From Dokdonella sp. (lineage in GTDB: Bacteria; Pseudomonadota; Gammaproteobacteria; Xanthomonadales; Rhodanobacteraceae), in assembly GCA_016712865.1 (NCBI GenBank), contig JADJQH010000008.1, positions 806,001-870,000 of the forward strand: a DNA stretch of 64,000 bases, written 5' to 3'. The notes under the pieces are model-generated. The model had not been told where the DNA came from. It worked only from the letters and a program-made list of their open reading frames with translations, and did no database searches. The stretch's first letter is position 1. The number at the start of each line of letters is the position of its first letter. Shown here one piece after another: positions 26,690-36,334 of the stretch. The translations under genes and the position numbers were made by a program.

Positions 26690-28467
26690 GCGCGTTTGAC
26701 CGCGTGCGCGAAGGCGGCTTCAGCGCGCTGGACATCGCGCTCATGGAGTCCTTGCGCGTGATCTGGCCGGCCAGCAGCGCGGCGGCCTTGCATCTGGCCG
26801 GGCTCAACAGTTGGGCCGTGGGCAAGGGTCACAGCTGCTTCAAACCTGAGCTGCTTGATGACTGGCCGGATGGCCAGGATTCGGCGTTGCATGCGCAACT
26901 GCGTGCGGGCACTTGGCCGCAGGCCGGATTTATCGGCGAGGCATCCAGTGCCTTGCCGATCATCGTTGAGAGCAATCGTAGTTGGCTGCGCCGCTACTGG
27001 CGGCATGAGCGCGAAGTGGAAACGGCCTTGCTGCAAAGGGCGCAGCCCGCGCCGGTTACAAGCAACGCCGCCGAGATTGCGCGCGCCCTCGATGAATTTC
27101 TTCCCGCAAGCGACGCAGCGCAGACTGACTGGCAACGTGTTGCCGCCGCCATGTCCCTGCGTGCGCCGCTCAGCGTGATTTGCGGCGGACCAGGAACAGG
27201 AAAGACCCATACCGCGTTGCGCCTGCTCGCGCTGCACCTGCGCTTGTCCGACAAGCCGTTGCGCATGGCCCTGGCTGCGCCCACCGGCAAGGCCGCGCAA
27301 CGACTGGCCGAGTCGGTTCAGGCCGGTTTGGATGCGTTGCCTTTGAGCGCGGAAGAACGCGATGCGCTGCCCAGCGCTGCCAAGACCTTGCACCGTCTGC
27401 TCGGCTTCCGTCCGCAGTCGGTCTCGCCACTTCGCAATGCGGATTACCCACTCGATCTCGACGTGTTGATCGTGGATGAATGCTCGATGGTGGATCTGCC
27501 GTTGATGGCCAAGCTGCTGCGCGCCTTGAAGCCGGAATGCCGCCTGATCCTGCTGGGCGATCCGGATCAATTGCCGGCCGTGGAGAACGGTGCGGTGTTG
27601 GCAACCGTCGCTGCCAGCAACGGCAGCAACGCGTTTTCCGCCTCGGCCTGCAACTGGCTTGCAGATGCCAAGGTGGCCAGGCTGGATCCGATCGGGGAAC
27701 AGACATCCGTGGGCGACTGCGTGGTGCGTCTGGAACGTGCGCACCGATTTGCCGGCGAATCCGGCATTGCCCGTCTGGTCGGCGCAATCCGCCGTGGTGA
27801 TGAAGATGCCGTGTTCGATGCGCTTGCAAGCAGCGCAGACATCCGCTGGAGTGAGCAGGCCCTCGCGTTCGACACGGCGCAAGCCCGCGATGCGGCAAGG
27901 GCACATTGGGCAGGCCTAGCTGCGGCTGATTCCCCGCAGGCGGCGCTGGCACAACTGGGCAGATACCGCATCCTGTGTGCCGTGCGCGAAGGGCCACAGG
28001 GTGTGGCCGGACTCAACCAGGCCATCGGCAGCCTCCTGCACGGTGCTTCCAGTGCGCCCTTGCATGTTTCTGGCCGGCCGATTCTGGTCAGCAGCAACGA
28101 ACATGCGCTGGGCTTGTACAACGGCGATGTCGGGATCCTGCTCGCCGAGCATGCCGGTGGATCGCTGCGCGCCTGGTTCACGCGCCGGGACGGTGGTTTG
28201 TTGCGCGTGTTGCCAACCCAGTTGCCAGCGCACGAAAGCGCCTACGCGATGACCGTGCACAAGGCGCAAGGCTCGGAGTTCGACGTGGTGGAACTGGTGC
28301 TGCCGCAGCTGCCCCATCCGCTGATCACCCGTGAATGGCTTTACACCGCTGCCAGCCGCGCACGTCGCAAGCTGCATGTCCACGCCAGTCGCGAGGTGAT
28401 CCGCGCCGCACTGCCATTGCGCACGCGGCGCATCAACGGCCTGGATTTTTCCGAAGAGCGGACATGA
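26686..28467 (+). CDS. recD: Exodeoxyribonuclease V alpha subunit RecD
   Basis: The 593-residue subunit is the 5'-3' helicase of RecBCD. It has the Walker A VICGGPGTGKTHTALRLL (about residues 164-181), LIVDECSMVDLPLM as Walker B, LLGDPDQLPAVENG, and the late motif YAMTVHKAQGSEFDVVELVL. I chose GTG at 26686, which overlaps the recB stop (GTGA) and has GGAG seven bases upstream; ATG at 26665 would add seven residues inside recB. It is the last gene of the operon. Confidence 0.95.
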   Translation: MSAFDRVREGGFSALDIALMESLRVIWPASSAAALHLAGLNSWAVGKGHSCFKPELLDDWPDGQDSALHAQLRAGTWPQAGFIGEASSALPIIVESNRSWLRRYWRHEREVETALLQRAQPAPVTSNAAEIARALDEFLPASDAAQTDWQRVAAAMSLRAPLSVICGGPGTGKTHTALRLLALHLRLSDKPLRMALAAPTGKAAQRLAESVQAGLDALPLSAEERDALPSAAKTLHRLLGFRPQSVSPLRNADYPLDLDVLIVDECSMVDLPLMAKLLRALKPECRLILLGDPDQLPAVENGAVLATVAASNGSNAFSASACNWLADAKVARLDPIGEQTSVGDCVVRLERAHRFAGESGIARLVGAIRRGDEDAVFDALASSADIRWSEQALAFDTAQARDAARAHWAGLAAADSPQAALAQLGRYRILCAVREGPQGVAGLNQAIGSLLHGASSAPLHVSGRPILVSSNEHALGLYNGDVGILLAEHAGGSLRAWFTRRDGGLLRVLPTQLPAHESAYAMTVHKAQGSEFDVVELVLPQLPHPLITREWLYTAASRARRKLHVHASREVIRAALPLRTRRINGLDFSEERT

Positions 28468-28477
28468 AAGGCGCTGG

Positions 28478-28605
28478 GCCCCTGCCTGCGCAGGGGCGAC
28501 GAGAGTTTGCTTCTGATGCCGGCCTATGCGCGTAGCGACCGTCAACGCTCAGACCAGCGCAAGCTGCGGTTGTCCCTGCGCAGGCAGGCGGGAAAACTCT
28601 CCTGC
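28478..28605. repeat. Inverted pair of CCCTGCGCAGGCAGG-type repeats
   Basis: The first arm, GCCCCTGCCTGCGCAGGGGC followed by GACGAGAG, and the second arm, TTGTCCCTGCGCAGGCAGG followed by CGGGAAAACTCTCC, face each other. The first is also a strong hairpin right after recD and may end transcription. The rest of the 254-bp gap to mtnA shows no gene. Confidence 0.65.
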
Positions 28606-28721
28606 ATTTCCTGCATGCTGGCCATCCATGGCCATTGGAGCCAGCGCCTTTGCCGGATTGACGCGCATTTCGAGTCGTTGGCTGGTCTTCCAGGAAACCA
28701 GGGCTCCGCTATCCTATTGGC

Positions 28722-29738
28722 ATGAACGAGATCAATTCCCACGATTCCATTCGCGCCGTGCTCTGGCGTGGCGACCGGCTTCGCTTGCTTGACCAGCGCA
28801 GGCTGCCCTTTGTCGAGGACTATCTCGACTGCATGACTGCCGATGAGGTAGCCCAGGCCATCCGCGATCTGGTCGTGCGTGGAGCGCCGGCCATCGGCAT
28901 TGCCGCCGCCTGGGGCGTGGTGCTGGCCGCCAAGCGGGGTCGAGGCACACTCGAGGCCGCGCTTCCGACCTTGAGAGCAGCGCGTCCCACCGCGGTCAAC
29001 CTGATGTGGGCGTTGGATCGCATGCAGGCGCGCATTGCCGCGGGTGCCGATGCCATCGCGCTGGAGCAGGAAGCGCAGGCGATCCAGGATGAGGATCTGG
29101 CCGCCAATCGACACATGGGTGCATTGGGCGCATCACTGATTGAACCCGGCTCCGATGTGCTCACCCACTGCAATACCGGCTCATTGGCAACGGCCGGTTA
29201 CGGCACGGCACTTGGCGTCATCCGCGCCGGGTTCAGCGAAGGCAGGATTCGCCACGTTTATGCAGGCGAGACGCGTCCCTGGATGCAGGGCGCTCGCCTG
29301 ACGATGTGGGAGCTGGTGCGCGACAACATTCCGGCCACCCTGATTGCCGATTCCGCCGCCTCGCATCTGATGAAATCCGGCCAGGTGAAGTGGGTGATCG
29401 TCGGCGCCGACCGCATTGCGGCCAACGGCGATGTGGCAAACAAGATCGGCACCTTTCAGCTCGCCATTGCAGCTCGTCACCATGGCGTGAAATTCATGGT
29501 GGTTGCGCCGGCATCCACCGTCGATCTCTCCACCGCGCACGGGGATGACATCGAGATCGAGCTGCGTGATCCGGCCGAGTTGCTGAGCCATGCCGGACAG
29601 CGCACGGTGGTCGAAGGTGCGCAGGCCTGGAATCCGGTGTTCGATGTCACTCCGGCTGGCCTGATCGATGCCATCGTCAGTGAACGCGGCATCATCGAAA
29701 AACCCGATGCCCGGAAACTGCGCACGCTGTTTGGCTGA
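28722..29738 (+). CDS. mtnA: S-methyl-5-thioribose-1-phosphate isomerase
   Basis: The 338-residue enzyme converts methylthioribose-1-phosphate to methylthioribulose-1-phosphate in the methionine salvage pathway. Diagnostic motifs are [15 protein letters not shown] near residue 47, [19 protein letters not shown] with the active-site Cys, and [17 protein letters not shown] with the active-site Asp. Length is normal. It lies just upstream of gyrA, a neighbourhood known from Xanthomonas relatives. The intervening 517 bp is filled with repeats. Confidence 0.96.
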   Translation: MNEINSHDSIRAVLWRGDRLRLLDQRRLPFVEDYLDCMTADEVAQAIRDLVVRGAPAIGIAAAWGVVLAAKRGRGTLEAALPTLRAARPTAVNLMWALDRMQARIAAGADAIALEQEAQAIQDEDLAANRHMGALGASLIEPGSDVLTHCNTGSLATAGYGTALGVIRAGFSEGRIRHVYAGETRPWMQGARLTMWELVRDNIPATLIADSAASHLMKSGQVKWVIVGADRIAANGDVANKIGTFQLAIAARHHGVKFMVVAPASTVDLSTAHGDDIEIELRDPAELLSHAGQRTVVEGAQAWNPVFDVTPAGLIDAIVSERGIIEKPDARKLRTLFG

Positions 29739-29780
29739 GTTGCTGTTTCCCACGCGCCGTTCGCGAATCGGGCGGCACTC

Positions 29781-29993
29781 AAGCGGAGCAAGCTCCGCTC
29801 TACGAGAAGCGTGGAGCATTGGTAGAGCGGAGCTTGCTCCGCTTGTGGCACCTCCAAACCTGCAGCCGAGCAAGCTCGGCTCTACCACGGCAAGAATGTA
29901 GAGCGGAGCTTGCTCCGCTTGTGGCACCTCCAAACCTGCAGCCGAGCAAGCTCGGCTCTACCACAGCAAGAATGTAGAGCGGAGCTTGCTCCG
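29781..29993. repeat. REP type C array between mtnA and gyrA
   Basis: Alternating GCGGAGCTTGCTCCGC and GCCGAGCAAGCTCGGC palindromes lie within outer TAGAGC/GCTCTA pairs. The module start GTAGAGCGG recurs at 29822, 29898 and 29974, an exact 76-bp period. It is oriented opposite to the array downstream of gyrA. Confidence 0.9.
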
Positions 29994-30039
29994 CTTCATG
30001 AATCTAGCCCTATGCAGGTCGGTTCCAAAGCGCGAGCAA

Positions 30040-30096
30040 TTTTCACCCTCTCCCGCTGGCGTACCCGTAGGGCATGAAGGAGAGGGTTGGGGGTGG
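30040..30096. repeat. CCCTCTCCC/GGAGAGGG hairpin repeat
   Basis: CACCCTCTCCCGC and GGAGAGGGTTGGGGGTG are inverted around GTACCCGTAGGGCAT. This is a common intergenic repeat type in Lysobacterales. It lies 160 bp before gyrA. Confidence 0.7.
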
Positions 30097-30255
30097 GCTG
30101 AGGGTGGAGTGGCGAGCAAGCCCCGGCCCTGTTCAGGCTCGCGGAACAACCCCCATCCGTGCTAAAATTTCGCGTTTTCGCCGTGCCCATTCCGGCGTTG
30201 CGACAGGGTCGATTTGACGGCCTTAACGTATTGATTCAAAAGGGATATACATTCA

Positions 30256-32844
30256 ATGGCCGAGTTCGCCAAAGAAGTCATACGCGTCAATATCGAAGAC
30301 GAAGTCCGGCAGAGTTATCTCGACTACGCGATGAGCGTCATCGTCGGTCGCGCGCTGCCCGATGTGCGCGATGGATTGAAGCCCGTGCACCGCCGCATCC
30401 TGTACGCCATGCAGGAGTCCAGCACGGTCTGGAACCGGCCTTATGTGAAGTGCGCGCGCGTGGTCGGTGACGTCATGGGCAAGTACCACCCGCACGGCGA
30501 TTCCTCGATCTACGACGCCATGGTGCGCATGGCCCAGAACTTCTCGATGCGCTACATGCTCATCGATGGCCAGGGCAACTTCGGTTCGGTCGACGGCGAC
30601 AATCCGGCGGCCATGCGTTACACCGAATGCCGTCTGCATCGCTTGAGTTCCGAGCTGCTTGCCGACATCGACAAGGAAACCGTCGACTTCCAGCCCAACT
30701 ACGACGAGAAGGAACTCGAACCCAGCGTGCTGCCTGCGCGCATTCCCAACCTTCTGGTGAACGGCTCTGCCGGTATCGCGGTGGGCATGGCGACCAACGT
30801 GCCGCCGCACAACCTGAGTGAAGTGCTTGGCGCCTGCATTGCGCTGATCGACGATCCTGATCTCGGTTTCGAGGATTTGCTGCGCATCGTGCCCGGCCCG
30901 GATTTCCCGACCTCGGGCATCATCAATGGCGCGGCCGGCATCATCGAAGCCTACAAGACCGGGCGTGGCCGCATCCTCGTGCGCGCCAAGGCCGAGGTTG
31001 AAACCGAGGCCAACGGCCGCGAGACCATCATCGTCAGCGAATTGCCGTACCAGGTGAACAAGGCTCGCTTGATCGAAAAGATTGCCGAGTTGGTCAAGGA
31101 AAAGAAGATCGAAGGCATCTCCGAGCTGCGCGACGAGTCCGACAAGGACGGCATGCGCGTGGTCATCGAGGTGCGCAAGGATGCCATGGGCGATGTCCTG
31201 CTCAACAACCTCTACCAGCAGACCCAGCTACAGGTGACCTTCGGCATCAACATGGTGGCGCTGGTCGATGGCCAGCCGCGCACGCTGGGCTTGCGCGAGA
31301 TCCTCGATGCCTTCCTGCGCCACCGCCGCGAAGTGGTCACCCGGCGCACCATCTTCGAGTTGCGCAAGGCGCGTGATCGCGCTCATATCTTGGAAGGCCT
31401 GACCGTTGCCCTCGCCAACATCGATGAAATGATCGAGTTGATCAAGACGTCCGCATCCAGTGATGAAGCCAGGCAGCGCATGCTGGCACGCACCTGGGAG
31501 CCGGGTCTCGTGCGCAGCCTGCTGGCCGCATCCGGTGCCGATGCCTCAAAGCCAGAGCGTCTTGACCCTGGCGTTGGCCTCGGTGATGGCGGTTACCAGT
31601 TGTCCGAAGTGCAGGCGCAGCAGATCCTGGAAATGCGCCTGAGCCGCCTGACCGGACTGGAGCAGGAAAAACTCACCGACGAATACAAGGAGCTGCTCAA
31701 GACCATTGCCGGTTTGATCGAGATCCTCGAAGACCCGGCGCGCTTGCTGGCGGTGATCCGCGAGGAGCTGGTTTCGCTGAAGGAAGAATTCGGCGACGCG
31801 CGTCGTACCGTGATCCAGATCAACCAGGACGACCTGAATACGCTGGACCTGATCGAGCCGGAAGATGTGGTGGTCACGCTCTCGCATACCGGCTACGCCA
31901 AGCGCCAGCCGGTCAGCATCTATCGCGCGCAGCGACGTGGCGGCAAGGGACGTTCCGCATCGGCATTGAAGGACGAGGATTTCGTCGAGCGCCTGTGGAT
32001 CGCCAACACCCACGACACCTTGCTGACCTTCACCAGCACCGGGCGCGTGTACTGGCTCAAGGTGTACCAGATGCCGGATGCCGGGCCGAACGCACGCGGC
32101 AAGCCGATCATCAACCTGTTGCCGCTGGCAGAGGGCGAGAAGGTGCAGGCGATCCTGCCGGTGCATGAGTATTCAGATGATCGTTTCCTTCTGTTTGCCA
32201 CCGCCAACGGAACCGTCAAGAAGACGCCGCTCACCGAGTACGCCTATCAGTTGCAGAAGGGCAAGCGGGCTATCGGCCTGGCCGAGGACGATGCCCTGGT
32301 TGACGTGCAGATCACCGATGGCGAAAGCGACATCATGCTGTTTGCCTCCAATGGCAAGACCGTGCGCTTCGATGAAAGCACGGTGCGCCCGACCGGACGC
32401 ACCTCCAGCGGCGTGCGCGGTATTCGCCTCGGCAAGGGCGAGCGCGTGGTCAGCCTGATCGTGCGCAACGGCGATGGCGAGATCCTCACCGCCACCGAAC
32501 GCGGCTATGGCAAACGCACCGCGCTCGACGAATATCCACGCAAGGGCCGTGGCAACCAGGGCGTAATCGGCATCCAGTGTTCAACGCGCAATGGCGCACT
32601 GGTCGGGGCCGTGCAGGTCAGCGAATCACACGAACTGATGCTGATTTCCAACCAGGGAACCCTGGTTCGCACCCGCGTTGCCGAAGTGGCCAAGGTCGGA
32701 CGCAACACCCAGGGCGTCACCCTGATTCGCCTGCCGGATGACGAGAAGCTCGTGGGCTTGGTGCAGCTGGATGCGATGGAAACGGACGGCGAAGATTCCG
32801 ACGCCGACGCCAGCGACGCCACACCACCGCCCGCCGACGCGTAG
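30256..32844 (+). CDS. gyrA: DNA gyrase subunit A
   Basis: The 862-residue subunit cuts and rejoins DNA in the gyrase that supercoils the chromosome. The catalytic tyrosine lies in [10 protein letters not shown]. The quinolone-resistance region reads [17 protein letters not shown], with Ser and Asp at the positions of E. coli Ser83 and Asp87, the usual drug-sensitive state. The C-terminal wrapping domain has the GyrA box QRRGGKG and ends in an acidic, Ala/Pro-rich tail. The stop codon TAG is the first three bases of a REP type C repeat (TAGAGCCGAGC). Confidence 0.98.
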   Translation: MAEFAKEVIRVNIEDEVRQSYLDYAMSVIVGRALPDVRDGLKPVHRRILYAMQESSTVWNRPYVKCARVVGDVMGKYHPHGDSSIYDAMVRMAQNFSMRYMLIDGQGNFGSVDGDNPAAMRYTECRLHRLSSELLADIDKETVDFQPNYDEKELEPSVLPARIPNLLVNGSAGIAVGMATNVPPHNLSEVLGACIALIDDPDLGFEDLLRIVPGPDFPTSGIINGAAGIIEAYKTGRGRILVRAKAEVETEANGRETIIVSELPYQVNKARLIEKIAELVKEKKIEGISELRDESDKDGMRVVIEVRKDAMGDVLLNNLYQQTQLQVTFGINMVALVDGQPRTLGLREILDAFLRHRREVVTRRTIFELRKARDRAHILEGLTVALANIDEMIELIKTSASSDEARQRMLARTWEPGLVRSLLAASGADASKPERLDPGVGLGDGGYQLSEVQAQQILEMRLSRLTGLEQEKLTDEYKELLKTIAGLIEILEDPARLLAVIREELVSLKEEFGDARRTVIQINQDDLNTLDLIEPEDVVVTLSHTGYAKRQPVSIYRAQRRGGKGRSASALKDEDFVERLWIANTHDTLLTFTSTGRVYWLKVYQMPDAGPNARGKPIINLLPLAEGEKVQAILPVHEYSDDRFLLFATANGTVKKTPLTEYAYQLQKGKRAIGLAEDDALVDVQITDGESDIMLFASNGKTVRFDESTVRPTGRTSSGVRGIRLGKGERVVSLIVRNGDGEILTATERGYGKRTALDEYPRKGRGNQGVIGIQCSTRNGALVGAVQVSESHELMLISNQGTLVRTRVAEVAKVGRNTQGVTLIRLPDDEKLVGLVQLDAMETDGEDSDADASDATPPPADA

Positions 32845-33018
32845 AGCCGAGCTTGCTCGGCTGCAGGTACGGCGTTGTCGCAAGCGGAGCAAGCTCCGCT
32901 CTACATTCTTGCCATGGTAGAGCCGAGCTTGCTCGGCTGCAGGTACGGCATTGCCACAAGCGGAGCAAGCTCCGCTCTACATTCTCGCGGTGGTAGAGCC
33001 TGGCTTGCTCGGCTTTCG
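32841..33018. repeat. REP type C array between gyrA and the RAYT gene
   Basis: GTAGAGCCGAGC begins at 32841, 32917 and (degenerate) 32993, an exact 76-bp period, alternating with CGGAGCAAGCTCCGCTCTAC. The array begins within the last codon of gyrA and ends at the stop of the RAYT gene. Confidence 0.9.
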
Positions 33019-33020
33019 AT

Positions 33021-33479
33021 TCACCCGATCAGATCGTCGGACCCGGATACCCAGCGACACCGCCAATGCGGGAAATCCTCGATTCGCGCAACCAATCCAC
33101 GGCGTAGCGGATTGGCGACAATGTATCGCGCCTGCTGACGCAAATCCTCGTCACTGCGCAGTTGATGGTCGTAGTATCCGGCCTGCCATATCTTGCCGGT
33201 TGTGCCGCGTGCCGCGTTCATGGCTCGCGCCGAACGGGACTTGAATGCCTGAACGCAACGGGAAAGCGATGCGGAACGCAGACACAGCAGCCAGTGAACG
33301 TGGTCGGGCATGACAACCCAGGCGCAGGTTTCCGCCGGGCTGTTGCAAATTTCCGCGCCTGCCACCCGCGCCAGTGCGGGATCAGCGAACAAGGTGGCGC
33401 GACGATCAAGCGCCATGGTGACTGCATAGTAGGCGCCAAGGCGGGAATTGCGACCACGCTGAAGTTTCGGACTCGCCAT
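33021..33479 (-). CDS. REP-associated tyrosine transposase (RAYT)
   Basis: The 152-residue Y1 (HUH) transposase belongs to the RAYT/TnpA-REP group, which in other bacteria nicks and joins REP palindromes as single-stranded DNA. The metal-binding HUH motif is in VVMPDHVHWLL (about residues 57-67). The catalytic tyrosine is in IWQAGYYDHQLRSDEDL, and ARYIVANPLRRGL is the conserved end of the domain. The start at 33479 gives MASPKLQRGRNSRLGAYY; upstream in-frame codons add unrelated residues. REP type C arrays lie on both sides (32841-33018 and 33580-34017), strongly suggesting they are its substrate. The frame is intact. Confidence 0.94.
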   Translation of the reverse strand: MASPKLQRGRNSRLGAYYAVTMALDRRATLFADPALARVAGAEICNSPAETCAWVVMPDHVHWLLCLRSASLSRCVQAFKSRSARAMNAARGTTGKIWQAGYYDHQLRSDEDLRQQARYIVANPLRRGLVARIEDFPHWRCRWVSGSDDLIG

Positions 33480-33579
33480 GGCTAGAGGGTGCTGTGTAGT
33501 CCAGGTCGGAGCCATGGCCGTTTGGTGCGCAATCGCGTAGGAAATTTCGGATATGAATCGCCCCGGGAATCATGGAGCG

Positions 33580-34017
33580 GTAGAGCCGAGCTTGCTCGGC
33601 TGCACCTCCCCGACCCTGTAGAGCCGAGCTTGCTCGGCTGCAGGTACGGCGTTGTCGCAAGCGGAGCAAGCTCCGCTCTACATTCTCGCGGTGGTAGAGC
33701 CGAGCTTGCTTGGCTGCAGGTAGGGCGTTGCCGCAAGCGGAGCAAGCTCCGCTCAACATTCTCGTCGTGGTAGAGCCGCAAGCGGAGCAAGCTCCGCTCT
33801 ACATTCTCGTCGTGGTAGAGCCGCAAGCGGCGCAAACTCCGCTCTACATTCTTGCCGTGGTAGAACCGCAAGCGGAGCAAGCTCCGCTCTACATTCATGC
33901 CGTGGTAGAGCCGCAAGCGGAGCAAGCTCCGCTCTACATTCTTGCCGTGGCAGAACCGCAAGCGGAGCAAGCTCCGCTCTACATTCTCGCCGTGGTAGAG
34001 CCGAGCTTGCTCGGCTG
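33580..34017. repeat. REP type C array with an exact 45-bp sub-array
   Basis: Units start with GTAGAGCCG at 33580, 33617, 33693 and 33770. From 33770 the module shortens to a direct repeat of exactly 45 bp (33770, 33815, 33860, 33905, 33950, 33995), each carrying AAGCGGAGCAAGCTCCGCTC. Small substitutions such as GTAGAACCG occur, but there are no indels. The stretch fills the gap between the RAYT gene and sufT. Confidence 0.9.
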
Positions 34018-34027
34018 ATTCACCGAA

Positions 34028-34585
34028 TCAGAGCATCCCCGTTTCCAGTTTGGCCGCGTCCGACATCATGGATTGATTCCACGGCGGGTCGAACACCAGA
34101 TCGACATCGGCTTCGGCGATGGTCGGAATCATCTCGAGCTTGGTGCGCACATCCTCGACGAGGATCTCGCCCATGCCGCAACCCGGTGCCGTCAGGGTCA
34201 TGCGGATATTGACCTTGCGCTGGCCATCTTCCGTGCGTTCCAGATCGCAGTCATAGACCAGGCCCAGTTCGACGATGTCGATGGGGATTTCCGGATCAAA
34301 ACAGGTGCGCAGTTGCGACCAGACCAGTTTCTCGACGTCCTCGTCGCCTGCGTCTGCAGGCAATTGCAGGGGCTCCGGAACCGGCTTGCCGATGGCATCG
34401 GCATCCTGTCCGGCGATGCGGAACAGGTTTCCGTCAACATAAACGGTAAAGCTGCCGCCCAGCGACTGCGTGATGTAGCCGGCCTGTCCGGCAGGCAGGG
34501 TCACTTCGTCGCCCTGCGGCACCATCACGGCAGCGCAATCACGCTCGAAGCGAACCGGTTCTGATGTCGAGCTGTATCCAAACAT
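34028..34585 (-). CDS. sufT: Iron-sulfur cluster assembly protein SufT (MIP18/PaaD-like domain)
   Basis: The 185-residue protein matches the SufT group, which helps mature iron-sulfur proteins. The N-terminal part has ERDCAAVMVPQGDEVTLPAG and ITQSLGGSFTVYVDGNLFRI. The C-terminal MIP18-like domain has DPEIPIDIVELGLVYDC, MTLTAPGCGMGEILVEDV with the conserved Cys, and VFDPPWNQSMMSD. ATG at 34585 gives MFGYSSTSEPVRFERDC; the frame is open further up without homology. No other suf genes are in the window. Confidence 0.9.
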   Translation of the reverse strand: MFGYSSTSEPVRFERDCAAVMVPQGDEVTLPAGQAGYITQSLGGSFTVYVDGNLFRIAGQDADAIGKPVPEPLQLPADAGDEDVEKLVWSQLRTCFDPEIPIDIVELGLVYDCDLERTEDGQRKVNIRMTLTAPGCGMGEILVEDVRTKLEMIPTIAEADVDLVFDPPWNQSMMSDAAKLETGML

Positions 34586-34787
34586 GGGGTGGGCAATGCA
34601 TTGATGTGCGGGAAGCAAGCCATGCATTATCGCGCGTTGAGCGCTTTCCTGCTGGGGCCTTGCGGTCTGAATGCGGTCGACAATCCGGGTTTCAACCCGA
34701 CGCTGGTGCTTTGCGGTGCTGCCTTGTAGTGCTGAAACCAGACCTGCATGCATCCGCAGTCTGTCTGCGGAGGCGAATACCGAGGGT

Positions 34788-36242
34788 TCAGCGGTTTGCA
34801 AGCAGCCCCGTTTCGCGCAGGCAGCGACCCAGCAGGCGCAGCGCGGCATCGATGTCCGCCGGCGGCAAGGCAGCATAGCCAAGCAGCAGGCCCGGTCGGG
34901 CTCCGCTTTGCAGCGAGTACGGGGCCACCGTGTACAAGCCGAGACCGCGCTCGCGCGCATGTGCTGCGAGACGTTCGCAGTCGGCATGGCTGCCGCTGCG
35001 CAACCACGCGGTCAGATGCATGCCGGCGTTGGAGTCGACCACTTCGAAAACCTGGGCTGCATGCTTGCGCAATCCACCCAGCATTGCGTTGCGTCGCGCC
35101 CGCAGCGACTGGGCGGCGCGACGCAGGTGGCGCTCGAAACCGCCGCTGGCCATGAAGTGGGCAAGTGCCGCCTGCTCCAGCGTATTGCTGCCGCGATCCT
35201 CCAGCCATTTGGCCGCGCGGAAGGCCCGGCCTACGGACTCCGGCAACACCATGTAACCCAGGCGCAGGGCGGGAAACAGCGTCTTCGAATAGCTGCCGAT
35301 GTAGATCACCCGGCCATCGCGATCCAATGACTTGAGTGCAGCCAACGGTCGTCCGCCGAAGCGGAACTCGCCATCGTAGTCATCCTCGATCAACCAGCAA
35401 CGCTTTGCGGTCGCCCACTCCAGCAACTCCACGCGGCGCGAGAGTGGCAACAAGGCCCCGGTCGGAAACTGGTGGGACGGCGTGACCACGGCCAGACTGG
35501 CCTGCTTGGGCAAGGCCGCAGGCACCAGTCCTTCGGCGTCGACGCGAACGCCGAGTACGCGCGCCCCGTAGGAGGCAAAGATCTGGCGCGCACCGCGATA
35601 GTGCGGATCTTCCAGCACGACGCGATCACCTGCGTCCAGCAGCACGCGCGAGGCCAACGCAAATGCTTGCTGGGTGCCGGAAATCACCAGGATGTTTTCA
35701 GGCGTTGCCTCCACACCGCGGCGGCGCCTCAGGTAATCGCAGATTTGCTCGCGCAGCGCTGGCAAGCCTTGTGCGTCCGGATAGTCGAACTCGGCGCGCT
35801 CACTGGCCCGATTGATCTCACGCCGCCATGCGCTGGCCAAAGCGGGGTTGGTCATCGGCAGACCGTACTGCAGGTTGAAGCGCAGATCCCGATGCTGACG
35901 GCCGGGGATCAAGGCACCGTCGCTGATGGCCAACGCGCGCCGCGAGAAGGCAGAGAGCGGGGCGACGACCGCAGGTGCAGCCTGTTGGCGCAACGGCAGC
36001 GGACGATTGCCGATGTCGGCGACAAAACTTCCGGATCCCACCCGTGCCAGCAAGAAGCCTTCCGCCTGCAACTGGTCGTAAGCCGCCAGCACCGTGTTGC
36101 GTGAGATGCCCAGTTCGCTGGCCAGATGGCGGCTGGCCGGCACGCGTGACCCTGGGGCCAGCCGCGACTCCAGGATAGCGGCCTTGAGCGCGCGGATCAG
36201 TTGCGCATAGCGGGCGCCTTGCCCGTCCAGTTCGATGTACAT
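34788..36242 (-). CDS. MocR/PdxR-type regulator (GntR domain fused to aminotransferase-like domain)
   Basis: The 484-residue protein has a winged-helix GntR domain (about residues 10-75, with SRHLASELGISRNTVLAAYDQL) joined to a fold-type I aminotransferase-like domain. The PLP lysine is in IYIGSYSKTLFPALRLGY, with LIEDDYDGEFRF before it. Such proteins sense PLP or amino compounds and usually control a divergent gene. Here the divergent gene, 92 bp away, is a PNPOx-like gene at 36335. ATG at 36242 was chosen as the family start. An exact inverted repeat lies between the two genes. Confidence 0.93.
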   Translation of the reverse strand: MYIELDGQGARYAQLIRALKAAILESRLAPGSRVPASRHLASELGISRNTVLAAYDQLQAEGFLLARVGSGSFVADIGNRPLPLRQQAAPAVVAPLSAFSRRALAISDGALIPGRQHRDLRFNLQYGLPMTNPALASAWRREINRASERAEFDYPDAQGLPALREQICDYLRRRRGVEATPENILVISGTQQAFALASRVLLDAGDRVVLEDPHYRGARQIFASYGARVLGVRVDAEGLVPAALPKQASLAVVTPSHQFPTGALLPLSRRVELLEWATAKRCWLIEDDYDGEFRFGGRPLAALKSLDRDGRVIYIGSYSKTLFPALRLGYMVLPESVGRAFRAAKWLEDRGSNTLEQAALAHFMASGGFERHLRRAAQSLRARRNAMLGGLRKHAAQVFEVVDSNAGMHLTAWLRSGSHADCERLAAHARERGLGLYTVAPYSLQSGARPGLLLGYAALPPADIDAALRLLGRCLRETGLLANR

Positions 36243-36243
36243 G

Positions 36244-36289
36244 ATTGGCTCCAGCGAAACGCCCGAATGTGGCACTCGGAGGAGCCAAT
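36244..36289. promoter_or_regulatory. Candidate MocR operator (inverted repeat between divergent genes)
   Basis: ATTGGCTCC (36244-36252) and GGAGCCAAT (36281-36289) are exact complements 28 bp apart, immediately upstream of the regulator start and 46 bp before the PNPOx-like gene. The centre-to-centre distance of 37 bp puts the half-sites on roughly opposite turns. Binding is inferred. Confidence 0.55.
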
Positions 36290-36334
36290 TCTCGCTGCCA
36301 TGCTGGCCGCGTCAAGTGCAAATCCGGAGGGGTC

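Noticed and set aside
33482..33970. 162-residue repetitive frame (LRLYHDENVERSLLR repeats) over the 45-bp array
   Set aside because: It is translated REP DNA; 45 bp is a multiple of three. No start signal or non-repeat domain.
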